From Petralouisia muris (GTDB taxonomy: Bacteria > Bacillota > Clostridia > Lachnospirales > Lachnospiraceae), in the NCBI RefSeq assembly GCF_004793545.1, contig NZ_SRYA01000043.1, positions 1 to 41,853 on the forward strand: a DNA stretch of 41,853 nucleotides. The letters run 5' to 3'. Shown piece by piece: positions 7,496 to 15,344 of the stretch. Each line of letters starts with the position of its first letter. The stretch's first letter is position 1. The position numbers and the translations under genes were made by a program. A model generated the notes under the pieces. It was not told where the DNA came from. It saw nothing but the letters and a program-made list of their open reading frames with translations, and searched no databases.

Positions 7496-8148
7496 AATAC
7501 ATTGGAATGCCCATGGGTATGTGGACGTTGTTTGGAAGATCTTTTGAAAGGAACCTGCTCACAGGGTTTGGACTGGACAGGGACTCGGCAAAGGCGGTGG
7601 CGGCAAAAGCAAAGCCACGTTATAAAGAGATTATTGCCGGGCTGCCGGAATTTGAAAAGGGAGACCGTTTCAAAATGAATATCGCAGGCTGCGCCCTGCT
7701 TGCCGCTTTCGTGCTGAATATGCCAAAGCGTCCCGATGTCCGGCGGCTGACAGCATATTATTCCGATTCCATGATGACTCCGGCCATGAAGTGGTTCTGC
7801 CGTAAGAGCGGAAAATCCAAGTTCACCAAAAAGGATATTTCCTCAATGAAAGCCACCGAACGGTTAAGGGCTGCGGACAGGAACCCCTATTCGTGGAACA
7901 TGGTTTTTTATCCTTATCCGGACGGCAGCGGCTATGAAGCCCGATTTACTGCCTGCGGCATCTGCACCCTGATGCGGGAGCTGGAACTTTATGACCTTGT
8001 CCCTGCCATGTGCCGTCTGGATCATACAATGGCCGAGGCGGGCGGGACCTCGGATTTTGTCCGGGAGTATACACTGGCTTCGGGCGGTCCGTACTGCGAC
8101 TGCGGATATAAAAAGAAGCGGAAGGGAAATGGAAGGAAAAGAAAATGA
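7492..8148 (+). CDS. ATC hydrolase family protein
   Basis: 218 residues, ATG overlapping the preceding stop (ATGA), with AAAGGA 6 nt upstream. It matches my recollection of the L-2-amino-thiazoline-4-carboxylic acid hydrolase family (PF14196): the N-terminal helical part, NIAGCALLAAF, YSDSMMTPAM, the central YEARFTACGICTLMRELEL with its Cys, CRLDHTMAEAG, and the closing YTLASGGPYCDCGYK. The namesake enzyme opens a thiazoline ring, giving N-carbamoyl-L-cysteine. Most family members have no tested substrate. Here it sits with metal transporters and methyltransferases, which makes a thiazoline-type metallophore a reasonable but unproven substrate. Confidence 0.72.
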   Translation: MKYIGMPMGMWTLFGRSFERNLLTGFGLDRDSAKAVAAKAKPRYKEIIAGLPEFEKGDRFKMNIAGCALLAAFVLNMPKRPDVRRLTAYYSDSMMTPAMKWFCRKSGKSKFTKKDISSMKATERLRAADRNPYSWNMVFYPYPDGSGYEARFTACGICTLMRELELYDLVPAMCRLDHTMAEAGGTSDFVREYTLASGGPYCDCGYKKKRKGNGRKRK

Positions 8149-8642
8149 ACATATCAGTTTTCATCATTGAGTGCATAATTATGGCGGTGTTATTTGGTAT
8201 TTTGGTATTCGGGATGCTGTTTGCCAGTCCCCTGACCTTTATCAGCGATTATCCTCCCGAAATCCAGGAAGAATATTACCGTTCGCAGAACAGGGAAGCA
8301 GCGAAAAAAACGCTGTCTAAGATTATGGCGGTCAAGAAGATTGCCGCATTGCTTGTATTACTATTTCTGTTCGCATGGATGGCGCATAAAGCCGGAGCGG
8401 AAACGTTCGTCCAGGGGCTGCTTGCCGCTTACGGATATATGATTGTTCTTGCTGTTTTTGATACCTGTTTCTTGGACTGGATTCTTTTTGCGAATATCAG
8501 GAGGGTCCGCCTTCCCGGTACGGAGCATATGGAGAAGGAATACCACCAGAAATGGTTCCATGTAAAAGTAATGCTGCCGCTGCTCCCGGTGTTCGCTTTG
8601 GGAGGTGTGGCAATTGCTTTAGTGATGACATGGCTCTGGTAG
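8145..8642 (+). CDS. Small four-helix membrane protein
   Basis: 165 residues, start overlapping the preceding stop by 4 bp. Four hydrophobic segments at about 4-30, 66-84, 92-116 and 143-164, with a soluble loop (SDYPPEIQEEYYRSQNREAA) after the first and a conserved-looking loop RRVRLPGTEHMEKEYHQKW before the last. I do not recognise a named family. The tight coupling to the ATC-hydrolase gene suggests a linked role, perhaps membrane anchoring or transport of the substrate or product, but nothing in the sequence proves this. Confidence 0.75.
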   Translation: MNISVFIIECIIMAVLFGILVFGMLFASPLTFISDYPPEIQEEYYRSQNREAAKKTLSKIMAVKKIAALLVLLFLFAWMAHKAGAETFVQGLLAAYGYMIVLAVFDTCFLDWILFANIRRVRLPGTEHMEKEYHQKWFHVKVMLPLLPVFALGGVAIALVMTWLW

Positions 8643-8658
8643 GAAAAAGGAGGAATTC

Positions 8659-9276
8659 ATGAAAGAAAAAGGCAACAAAGGCTTTTGGGACAGATGGGCG
8701 AAGCGGTATGATTTTATGATGTCAAAAGACAGCAGGACCTATGCACAGATTGTGAATCTTATGAAAAGGAAGTTGGACAGGGAGATGACTGTGCTGGAGC
8801 TTGCCTGCGGGACGGGGCTTCTGTCAGTGCGGCTTGCGGGAAGCGTGAAGCTGCTGGAGGCGACGGATTTTTCGGAAGAAATGATACGGCAGGCAAAGGC
8901 GAAAGCGCACAGCTCCCGCCTCCATTTCTCCGTGCAGGATGCCACAAACCTTCCTTACACACCGGGAACCTTTGACGCAGTGGTAATTTCCAATGCGCTG
9001 CATATCATGCCGGAACCGGAAAAAGCCCTGGCGGAGATCAGACGGGTGTTAAAACCGGGCGGCATCCTGATTGCGCCGACCTTCACGGCGGCTGGCAGCC
9101 TGTCCGGCAGGATGAGGATACGGATCACGGAGCTTTCCGGATTTAAAGTATTCCATAAATGGACGCCGCAGGGATATCTGGATTTTTTGAAGGGAAATGG
9201 GTTTGAAATAACCTGTGGGAAAACATTTAGTGGCGGCCTGAAGCTGACCTATGCCGAGGCAAGAGTAAGGCAGTGA
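8659..9276 (+). CDS. Class I SAM-dependent methyltransferase
   Basis: 205 residues after AAGGAGG. It begins with GFWDRWAKRYDFMM, followed by motif I VLELACGTGLLS near residue 42, acidic motif EATDFSEEMIRQAK, QDATNLPYTPGTFDAV, and VLKPGGILIAPT. It resembles UbiE/Methyltransf_11 enzymes acting on small molecules. Its 3' end comes within 25 bp of the DtxR gene start. The shared operon with two other methyltransferases and hydrolases suggests tailoring or inactivation chemistry. The substrate is unknown. Confidence 0.88.
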   Translation: MKEKGNKGFWDRWAKRYDFMMSKDSRTYAQIVNLMKRKLDREMTVLELACGTGLLSVRLAGSVKLLEATDFSEEMIRQAKAKAHSSRLHFSVQDATNLPYTPGTFDAVVISNALHIMPEPEKALAEIRRVLKPGGILIAPTFTAAGSLSGRMRIRITELSGFKVFHKWTPQGYLDFLKGNGFEITCGKTFSGGLKLTYAEARVRQ

Positions 9277-9299
9277 TAAAGGCAGAAGGGAGTGCGGAT

Positions 9300-9674
9300 T
9301 TGAAACAGAAAAAATCGGTAGAGGACTACCTTAAAGTCATATATACGCTTTCCAAAGGAAAAGCCGTGTATGGCTCGGATATCGCGGGGAAGCTTGGCGT
9401 GTCCCGCCCCACGGTTTCCGTGGCGCTTAGAGCACTGGCGGAGGAAGGGTATGTGTTTGCGGATGACACACACGAAATCCATCTGACGGAAAAGGGGAAG
9501 CGGATCGCCGAGGACACCTATGAGCGGCACAGTACGTTCTGTCGGCTCCTGACGGGGCTTGGGGTGGACGAAAAAACAGCGGCAGCGGATGCCTGCGAGA
9601 TGGAACACGCAGTGAGTCCGGAAAGCTATGAGGCGTTAAAGATGCTGGCAATGGAGACGCTGCGTGGAGAATGA
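9300..9674 (+). CDS. DtxR-family metal-dependent regulator (short form)
   Basis: 124 residues from a TTG start with AAGGGAG about 8 nt upstream; the longer GTG frame (9273) lacks a good site, and the TTG start aligns with the second copy at 36251. It has a winged-helix N-terminus (SGSDIAGKLGVSRPTVSVALRALAEEGYV) followed by the dimerisation helices with the family signature ERHSTFCRLLTGLGVD and DACEMEHAVSPES, which holds metal ligands. It ends there, without the SH3-like third domain of classical DtxR. It is the best candidate, with its paralogue, for binding the GTTAG-N6-CTAAC palindromes, repressing when metal is plentiful. Confidence 0.85.
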   Translation: MKQKKSVEDYLKVIYTLSKGKAVYGSDIAGKLGVSRPTVSVALRALAEEGYVFADDTHEIHLTEKGKRIAEDTYERHSTFCRLLTGLGVDEKTAAADACEMEHAVSPESYEALKMLAMETLRGE

Positions 9675-9695
9675 AAGAAAGGATAAGGAAAAGAT

Positions 9696-10568
9696 ATGTC
9701 AAGGTCAGCATCAAAATTTCAGGAAAAATTCATGGCGCTCAAATTCCGCGGCAAGGAGATATTCAAGCCGCTGAATACGGGATCTATTGACAACCATGTG
9801 AAATGCATCCGTGAATTTATCGCCAATATTTTCTTTTACACAAAGGACGGGACCACCATCATGATCGATGCGGGCTATAACTACGAATGCCTGTGGGAGA
9901 AGATGGAGTGGATCGGGATCGGTCCGTCAGAAATACAGCATATTTTAATCACGCATCAGGATACGGACCATGTAGGCGCGGTGGAGCGGGACAGTGACGG
10001 CCTGTTCCGGGATGCCACGCTTTACATCGGGGAAGTGGAGAACCGCTACCTTACGAAAGAGGTGCGGCGCAAGGTCTACGGCGGATGGTATAAGCTGCCT
10101 TATGTGGAGATCGATAACCGGAAGGCGCTGTTAAAGGAAGGGCAGACGCTGAATATCGAGGGGATAAAGGTGGAATGTATCATGGTGCCGGGCCACACAT
10201 GGGGGCATATGGTTTATCTGGTAGATGACGCCTATCTCTTTACCGGGGATACCATCTGGTTCGGGCCGGATGGCGGCCGCAGTTTCCTGAATGCACTGGC
10301 GGAGGACAACCGGCTTTCCATAAAGTCGCTTGCCATGCTGAAGGAACTGCTGCGGAAAAGGAATCTGCATCCGATGGTCATCACCGGGCATACAGGGTGG
10401 TCTGACGATATGGATTTTGTGTTTGCGCATACAGACCTCGTGTGCAATGCATCCAAAAGGCAGAAGCCCCACGATCCAAAAGCGCCCTACGTCGGCTATG
10501 ATGAGTCGGACAACACAAGGGAGAAAGCAGGGACAGTCCGGCTGGAGAAGGTGCTTCCTGTAAAATGA
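9696..10568 (+). CDS. Metallo-beta-lactamase-fold hydrolase
   Basis: 290 residues. MBL-fold landmarks occur in order: DAGYNYE, THQDTDHVG (the HxHxDH position reads HQDTDH, an unusual Asp for the second His), PGHTWGH, LFTGDT, and TGHTGW. The order and spacing fit the lactonase/hydrolase branch that holds two metal ions. It begins 22 bp after the DtxR gene. It may hydrolyse an ester, lactone or thioester in the same pathway as the other operon enzymes, but the substrate cannot be told from the sequence. Confidence 0.87.
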   Translation: MSRSASKFQEKFMALKFRGKEIFKPLNTGSIDNHVKCIREFIANIFFYTKDGTTIMIDAGYNYECLWEKMEWIGIGPSEIQHILITHQDTDHVGAVERDSDGLFRDATLYIGEVENRYLTKEVRRKVYGGWYKLPYVEIDNRKALLKEGQTLNIEGIKVECIMVPGHTWGHMVYLVDDAYLFTGDTIWFGPDGGRSFLNALAEDNRLSIKSLAMLKELLRKRNLHPMVITGHTGWSDDMDFVFAHTDLVCNASKRQKPHDPKAPYVGYDESDNTREKAGTVRLEKVLPVK

Positions 10569-10590
10569 TAGCGAAGGAGGAAAGATAACT

Positions 10591-11421
10591 ATGCCGGAAT
10601 TGAAAGAAAACACGGTACAGCAGACATTGTGTATGCCTTTATGGGGACGGGCGATAGCGGCAGAAAAGTACCCTTCGCTGTTTCCCGACCATGACGCGGG
10701 CAGGATTGTAAAAGAAATAGGCGTGGACTGGTCAGACAAGAAACTGTACCGGTTCCAGTATATGTGGATGTGCTGCCTGATCCGCCAGTATAACATGGCG
10801 TGGGAGATCAGGCATTATCTGAAAAAATATCCCCGTGCCGCAGTCGTGGAGCTAGGTGCGGGGCTTAGCTGCCTCAGACAGCAGATGGGGAATGAAACGA
10901 ATCCGTGGTACTGCCTGGATATGGAAAATGTGATACCGCTGCGTGAAAAGCACATCCCGCATGGGAAGCTGGAACGGAACGTGGTCTGTGACCTGAATGA
11001 TCTCTCATGGTTTGACCGGATTGATTTCCGTCGGTCGGATGGGATCGTGTTTACAGCGGGAGGGCTGTTTTACTATTTTGAAAAAGAGCAGGTGCGCCGC
11101 CTTCTGTGCACCATGGCGGAGCGTTTCCCAGGCGGCATGGTCACTTTTGATGCGGTGAATGCCGTGGGGCTTAAGGGCGTGAATGCGGAAGTGAAGATGG
11201 CGGGCAATAAGACGAAGTCCTTCTTTTCATTGGAAAGGCCAAAGGAAGAACTGGAAGGCTGGTCTGACTGCATCGTGAATGTGGCGGAGCGGGATTACAT
11301 AGACGGATACCTGAAAGGTGGCTGGAGAAAAAGCGTAGTTACCAGAATCTTCGCATGGGTGATGCGGACGTTCCATATGAGCTTTATGGTTCATGCGGAG
11401 TTCCGGGAAGAACAGCAGTAA
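10591..11421 (+). CDS. LCM/TcmP-like O-methyltransferase
   Basis: 276 residues, ATG after GAAGGAGGAAA. It resembles the leucine carboxyl methyltransferase/TcmP family: MPLWGRAIAAEKYPSLFPD near the start, a helical YMWMCCLIRQYNM segment, motif I AVVELGAGLSCL near residue 87, and LDMENVIPLREKHIP, then DGIVFTAGGLFYYFEKEQVR. Members methylate carboxyl or hydroxyl groups of small molecules or peptides. It is the last gene of the operon: no terminator follows before the cluster 1 promoter region, so some readthrough into the ECF genes is possible. Confidence 0.83.
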   Translation: MPELKENTVQQTLCMPLWGRAIAAEKYPSLFPDHDAGRIVKEIGVDWSDKKLYRFQYMWMCCLIRQYNMAWEIRHYLKKYPRAAVVELGAGLSCLRQQMGNETNPWYCLDMENVIPLREKHIPHGKLERNVVCDLNDLSWFDRIDFRRSDGIVFTAGGLFYYFEKEQVRRLLCTMAERFPGGMVTFDAVNAVGLKGVNAEVKMAGNKTKSFFSLERPKEELEGWSDCIVNVAERDYIDGYLKGGWRKSVVTRIFAWVMRTFHMSFMVHAEFREEQQ

Positions 11422-11428
11422 AATAAAA

Positions 11429-11490
11429 GTGTCCAATCGGTGCAATTTGGGCGAAACGGGACAGACAAAGGATTTGGTTTTTGTTATCCT
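11429..11490 (+). promoter_or_regulatory. AraC-type activated promoter of ECF operon 1
   Basis: GTGTCCAATCGG (11429-11440) and GGCGAAACGGG (from 11450) stand upstream of TATCCT (11485-11490), with no good -35. The CCAATC core starts 52 nt before the -10, the same distance as at ABC pairs 1 and 3. This is probably the site for the AraC protein encoded in the same operon. The -10 assignment is inferred. Confidence 0.55.
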
Positions 11491-11497
11491 AAAAAAG

Positions 11498-11519
11498 AAA
11501 GCGGAAATCCGCTTTTTTT
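11498..11519 (+). terminator. Leader hairpin before ECF operon 1
   Basis: AAAGCGG (11498-11504), loop AAAT, CCGCTTT (11509-11515), then more T. It may stop transcripts from the upstream enzyme operon and/or attenuate transcription from the promoter just before it. Confidence 0.7.
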
Positions 11520-11529
11520 AAACAACTAT

Positions 11530-11547
11530 GGTTAGCTTAATCTAACC
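11530..11547 (+). promoter_or_regulatory. DtxR-like operator 3
   Basis: GGTTAG-CTTAAT-CTAACC, a perfect match to the shared palindrome extended by one pair. It ends 18 nt before the S-component start, with AAGGAGG in between. Confidence 0.75.
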
Positions 11548-11565
11548 AACAAGGAGGAAAAAACC

Positions 11566-12171
11566 ATGTCAAACTCAAAAAACGGAAAAGGGCTGAAAGG
11601 GAAGGACCTTATCACAATCGGCATTTTTTCCGCAATCTATTTTGTCATCAATTTCGCCTTTATGTTGATGGGAGGCATCCATCCCGTGCTGTGGATGCTG
11701 ATGCCCGGCTTTATTGCTGTCTTTGCGGGGATTCCCTTCATGCTGATGGCGGCAAAGGTGCAAAAGCCCGGAGCAGTGTTCCTGATGGGGCTGATTACGG
11801 CATTGATTTATTTTGCAACGGGACAGTTTACCCTGGTGATCCTGATTTCCATGGCATCCACCTGCATCCTGGCCGAAGTGATCCGCGGGATGACGAAGTA
11901 TGACAGTTTTAAGGGGAATTCTGTTTCTTATGTGATTTTTTCACTCGGAATGGTCGGCTCCCCGTTACCCATCTGGCTGTTTAAAGCTGATTTTCTCGCA
12001 CAGATTACAGAGCAGGGGATGCCTGCGGATTATGTGTCCGCAGTAGAAGCGCTTTCTTCCAACGCCATGCTGGTTGTGCTGTTTGTGGCTCCTATCATCG
12101 GCGGGATCATTGGTGCTTTTATTGCAAAAGCCCTGTTCAAAAAACATTTTGTAAAGGCAGGAATTGTGTGA
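11566..12171 (+). CDS. ECF transporter S component, MptD/Trep_Strep type
   Basis: 201 residues. It opens with a basic cytoplasmic tail, then KDLITIGIFSAIYFVINFAF, and contains about five or six membrane helices. It ends with a basic tail (KALFKKHFVKAG). The length and the GIFSAIYFV opening match the MptD-family S components (TIGR02185). S components give an ECF importer its substrate specificity; the T and A genes follow with overlap. The AraC, DtxR-type operator and YbtPQ-like ABC context suggests a metal chelate or siderophore part as substrate (inference). Confidence 0.8.
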   Translation: MSNSKNGKGLKGKDLITIGIFSAIYFVINFAFMLMGGIHPVLWMLMPGFIAVFAGIPFMLMAAKVQKPGAVFLMGLITALIYFATGQFTLVILISMASTCILAEVIRGMTKYDSFKGNSVSYVIFSLGMVGSPLPIWLFKADFLAQITEQGMPADYVSAVEALSSNAMLVVLFVAPIIGGIIGAFIAKALFKKHFVKAGIV

Positions 12172-12854
12172 TGGGCGTTTCGTGCAAAAAACATATGCTG
12201 AAATTCGACCCTCGGACAGAGCTGCTGTTTCTGGTGCTGGCAAATGTAGTGGCTTTTACCCAGCATTCCCTATGGGTTGAGATTACATGGGTGGTTTTGC
12301 TGCTCCTGCTGATTATTGCCTGCGGCTGTACAAAAGCCGCAGGCAGACTGGCGTTTGCTTTTGGACTCTGCCTGTTCCTGCAGTATTATGTTTTCCCAAA
12401 CGGGCCGAAGATTTTAGCGAGCAGCTTTACCATTCTGGTTTCCTATGCGAGAAAGGTTTTTCCTTGCCTGATTGTGGGGACCCTGATATTACAGAAGACG
12501 TCTGTCAGGGAGCTTATGGCAGCTTTGCGCAGATGCCATATTCCGCAGGGGCTGATCATCCCGCTGTCAGTGACCATCCGATATTTTCCGGCTTTGAAGG
12601 AAGAAGTTGGGTACATAAGGGATGCCATGAAGCTGCGGGACATCCATGGGATACAGAAAATGGAGTGTCTGCTTGTTCCGGTCATGATTTCGGCAACAAC
12701 AACTGCGGAGGAACTGTCTGCCGCCGCTGTCACAAGGGGGATTGAAAATCCGGTGCATAAAACAAGCATGGTTGAAATGAAATTTGGCGTGCAGGACTTT
12801 TTATGCCTGGCAGTCGGCGTTGTGTTTTGTTTTATCTCAGTTACGGCAGGATAG
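12171..12854 (+). CDS. ECF transporter T component
   Basis: 227 residues from ATG 12171, overlapping the S stop. It has five or so membrane helices and ends in the coupling helices that contact the ATPases: MKLRDIHGIQKM and AAAVTRGIENP, the latter matching the ARG-type motif of T components (here TRG). The opening MLKFDPRTELLFLVLAN is typical. It should be the membrane scaffold between the S protein and the double ATPase that follows 12 bp later. Confidence 0.86.
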   Translation: MGVSCKKHMLKFDPRTELLFLVLANVVAFTQHSLWVEITWVVLLLLLIIACGCTKAAGRLAFAFGLCLFLQYYVFPNGPKILASSFTILVSYARKVFPCLIVGTLILQKTSVRELMAALRRCHIPQGLIIPLSVTIRYFPALKEEVGYIRDAMKLRDIHGIQKMECLLVPVMISATTTAEELSAAAVTRGIENPVHKTSMVEMKFGVQDFLCLAVGVVFCFISVTAG

Positions 12855-12866
12855 GAGGTGCGGTCT

Positions 12867-14270
12867 GTGGTAGAGATACAGGATGTTTCTTTTGCATATG
12901 AGAAAGAGCAGGGGACGCTATCCCATATTGACCTGCAGGTCGGGCAGGGTGAGTGCGTGCTTCTCTGCGGGGAAAGCGGGTGCGGCAAGACAACGGTGAC
13001 AAAGCTGGTCAACGGCCTGATCCCCCATTTTGTGGAAGGCGGCGCTTTAACAGGCAGGGCGTCGGTAAACGGGATGGAGGTTGCGGATACGGAAATGTAC
13101 CGCCTGGCGGAACAGGTCGGCTCCGTGTTCCAGAACCCTAAGTCACAGTTTTTCAATATTGATTCTGACAGCGAGATCACGTTCGGGCTGGAAAATGCGG
13201 GCGTTGCCCCGGAGAAGATCAAAGAACGCCTGGAAACCACGGTTTTGGCGTTAAAAATCGGGCCGCTTCTTGGGAGGAATATTTTCTCCATGTCCGGCGG
13301 GGAAAAACAGAGCCTTGCTTTTGCAAGCGTTTATGCCATGAACCCGTCTGTGTTTGTGCTGGATGAGCCGACAGCCAACCTGGATGCGGAGGCAATTGAT
13401 ATCCTGCGGAGGCAGATCATGCAGATTAAAAAAGAGGGGCGGACGGTCATTGTTGCGGAGCATCGTCTGTATTTCCTGATGGATCTGATAGACCGTGCCG
13501 TATTCCTGCAGGACGGAAAGATCATTCGGATTTTTTCGGGGGATGAATTTAGAGGAATCTCGGAACAGCAGCGTATCCGTATGGGGCTGCGGAGTTTCAC
13601 TGACCCTGTGATGGAGCTGCCATGTGCCAGGCCGCCCGGAACGAAGGACGGTCTGTCGGTAGAAAATCTTTCCTGCACATTTGACAGGAAGACAGTATTT
13701 GAGGGGATCAGCTTTTCCGCAATTCCCGGAGAGGTGCTTGGAATCGTGGGATATAACGGGGCGGGCAAGACTACGCTGACGCGGTGTCTGTGCGGACTGT
13801 TAAAGGAAGAGGGCGGGACAGTCCGGCTTGACGGGAAGGCCCTGAACCGGAAACAGCGGAACAGGGCGTGCAGCCTTGTCATGCAGGATGTGAACCACCA
13901 GCTTTTCTCGGACAGTGTATGGGATGAATGCGAGATGTCCATGCCGGAGGGCAGGGCGGAGGAGATAGAAAAAATCTTGAAAGCCTTTGACCTTTTGGAA
14001 TTTAAGGAGCGCCACCCGATGGCACTGTCGGGAGGGCAGAAGCAGCGTCTGGCTGTGGCAACTGCCATCCTTTCAGGAAAGCGCCTCATGGTATTTGACG
14101 AACCCACGAGCGGGCTGGATTATAGGCATATGCTGGGGGTGGGTTGTATGATCCGGGAGCTGGCGGGGCATGGATGCATTGTGCTGGTGGTTTCCCACGA
14201 CAGGGAGTTCATGGAGAAGGCCTGCGACCGTATTTTTGAAATGGACGGAAGGAGGGATGGGAATGGATGA
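12867..14270 (+). CDS. ECF double ATPase (A and A' fused)
   Basis: 467 residues from GTG 12867, 8 nt after AGGAGG; the GTG at 12858 is inside that ribosome site. Two complete ATPase domains: first with GESGCGKTT, MSGGEKQ and VFVLDEPTANLD; second, from about residue 265, with GYNGAGKTT, LSGGQKQRLAVA and LMVFDEPTSGLD. One chain therefore supplies both ATPase sites. H-loop residues are present (AEHRLYF; VSHDREF). It completes the S-T-A importer and overlaps the AraC gene by 8 bp, so the regulator is made with the transporter. Confidence 0.9.
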   Translation: MVEIQDVSFAYEKEQGTLSHIDLQVGQGECVLLCGESGCGKTTVTKLVNGLIPHFVEGGALTGRASVNGMEVADTEMYRLAEQVGSVFQNPKSQFFNIDSDSEITFGLENAGVAPEKIKERLETTVLALKIGPLLGRNIFSMSGGEKQSLAFASVYAMNPSVFVLDEPTANLDAEAIDILRRQIMQIKKEGRTVIVAEHRLYFLMDLIDRAVFLQDGKIIRIFSGDEFRGISEQQRIRMGLRSFTDPVMELPCARPPGTKDGLSVENLSCTFDRKTVFEGISFSAIPGEVLGIVGYNGAGKTTLTRCLCGLLKEEGGTVRLDGKALNRKQRNRACSLVMQDVNHQLFSDSVWDECEMSMPEGRAEEIEKILKAFDLLEFKERHPMALSGGQKQRLAVATAILSGKRLMVFDEPTSGLDYRHMLGVGCMIRELAGHGCIVLVVSHDREFMEKACDRIFEMDGRRDGNG

Positions 14271-15216
14271 TTTCCTGCTTACGGGCGGTACCGGCGTGAA
14301 ACTGGCGGAAAACGACGGATGCAGCGTGTACCAGTTCCGGAATGAAACAGGGGAAGGGACTATCACCATCTATGAGGTTTTTCCGGGAGTCAGCCTTTCC
14401 TATAACGATTTCCATATCCGTTATTACGAAAGCGAATTCAAGCCGGACAGGAACCTCTTCTGCATCGACCACTGCCGGGAGGGACGGCTGGAGTATCCGG
14501 CGGCTGACGACGCCTACTCCTATGTGGAGGCGGGGGATCTGAAACTTGACCGCAGGCTTACCCACACCGGGCATTTTGAGATGCCGCTTTCCCATTACCA
14601 TGGCGCAATGGTGTCTTTTGATATGGATGCGGCTTGCCGGTTCCTGCCGCAGGAGATCAAGGACTTTCCCGTGAACCTGCGGGCATTGCAGGAAAAGTTC
14701 TGCGGCGGCATTTACCCTTACGTCGTGCATGGCGCAGGCTCTATCGAGCATATTTTTGGGGAGTTGTACGCAGTGCCGGAAAAGATCAAGCGGCCCTATT
14801 TTAAGATAAAGATTCTGGAACTGCTGCTGTATCTGGAAGCACTGGAACTGCCGGAAAATCCTGCGGAGAAGCCGTATTTTTACCGGACGCAGGTGGAAAA
14901 GGTCAAGGCGGTGCAGCAGTTTCTTGTGGGGCATATGGATGAGAATTTCACGCAGGAGGAGATGTCACGCCGTTTTGATATCCCGCTGACGCCCCTTAAA
15001 AACTGCTTTAAATCGGTCTTTGGAGCGAGCATCGGCAGCTATCTTCTGGAGTACCGGATGAACCAGGCGGCAGTTTTCTTAAGGACAAAGCGGGAAATGA
15101 GTGTGGCGGAGATTGCCGGGTGCGTGGGATATGACAGCCCAAGCAAGTTTGCGGCGGCATTCCGCAGGAAGATGGGGATGACGCCGATGGATTACCGGAA
15201 CCGCCTGCAGCAGTAA
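14263..15216 (+). CDS. AraC-family regulator, cluster 1
   Basis: 317 residues from ATG 14263, placed by GGAGGG 6 nt upstream. The N-terminal sensor half includes FCIDHCREGRLEY and LPLSHYHG-like (MPLSHYHGAMV) segments, shared almost word for word with the second AraC gene. The C-terminal two-helix-turn-helix domain (about 215-315) shows ENFTQEEMSRRFDIPLTPLKNCFK and MSVAEIAGCVGYDSPSKFAAAF, ending PMDYRN. Siderophore loci often use such activators to sense imported ligand (YbtA type). It probably acts on the elements at 11429 and 15228. Confidence 0.9.
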   Translation: MDDFLLTGGTGVKLAENDGCSVYQFRNETGEGTITIYEVFPGVSLSYNDFHIRYYESEFKPDRNLFCIDHCREGRLEYPAADDAYSYVEAGDLKLDRRLTHTGHFEMPLSHYHGAMVSFDMDAACRFLPQEIKDFPVNLRALQEKFCGGIYPYVVHGAGSIEHIFGELYAVPEKIKRPYFKIKILELLLYLEALELPENPAEKPYFYRTQVEKVKAVQQFLVGHMDENFTQEEMSRRFDIPLTPLKNCFKSVFGASIGSYLLEYRMNQAAVFLRTKREMSVAEIAGCVGYDSPSKFAAAFRRKMGMTPMDYRNRLQQ

Positions 15217-15227
15217 AAAAAGTATTT

Positions 15228-15287
15228 GTCCAATCGGGGCGAAACGGGCGGGGTGGAGCGGAAAGCGGCTTCCGAAAGCGTTAAGAT
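15228..15287 (+). promoter_or_regulatory. AraC-type activated promoter of ABC pair 1
   Basis: GTCCAATCGGGGCGAAACGG (15228-15247) is the compact form of the element at 11429. Its CCAATC core starts at 15230, 52 nt before a -10-like TAAGAT (15282-15287). No -35 consensus is seen. Confidence 0.55.
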
Positions 15288-15327
15288 AAGAATGGTTAGT
15301 GAAAGCTACCCGTTCTTATTTTGTTTT
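15286..15327 (+). terminator. Leader terminator hairpin containing operator 4
   Basis: Arms 15286-15299 and 15306-15319 pair over 14 positions with one wobble and one mismatch, followed by TTTTGTTTT. The DtxR-like palindrome forms the top of the stem, so DNA operator and RNA hairpin coincide. It may also end the ECF-AraC transcript. Confidence 0.65.
15295..15310 (+). promoter_or_regulatory. DtxR-like operator 4 (one mismatch)
   Basis: GTTAG-TGAAAG-CTACC. The right arm differs at one position from the shared palindrome. It lies 7 nt after the proposed -10. Confidence 0.6.
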
Positions 15328-15344
15328 ATGGAAGGAGTTTGCAT

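Noticed and set aside
4784-11421. A siderophore biosynthesis cluster
   Set aside because: No NRPS, PKS, NIS synthetase, salicylate or adenylation gene is present in the window, only modifying and hydrolytic enzymes, so biosynthesis cannot be claimed from this sequence.
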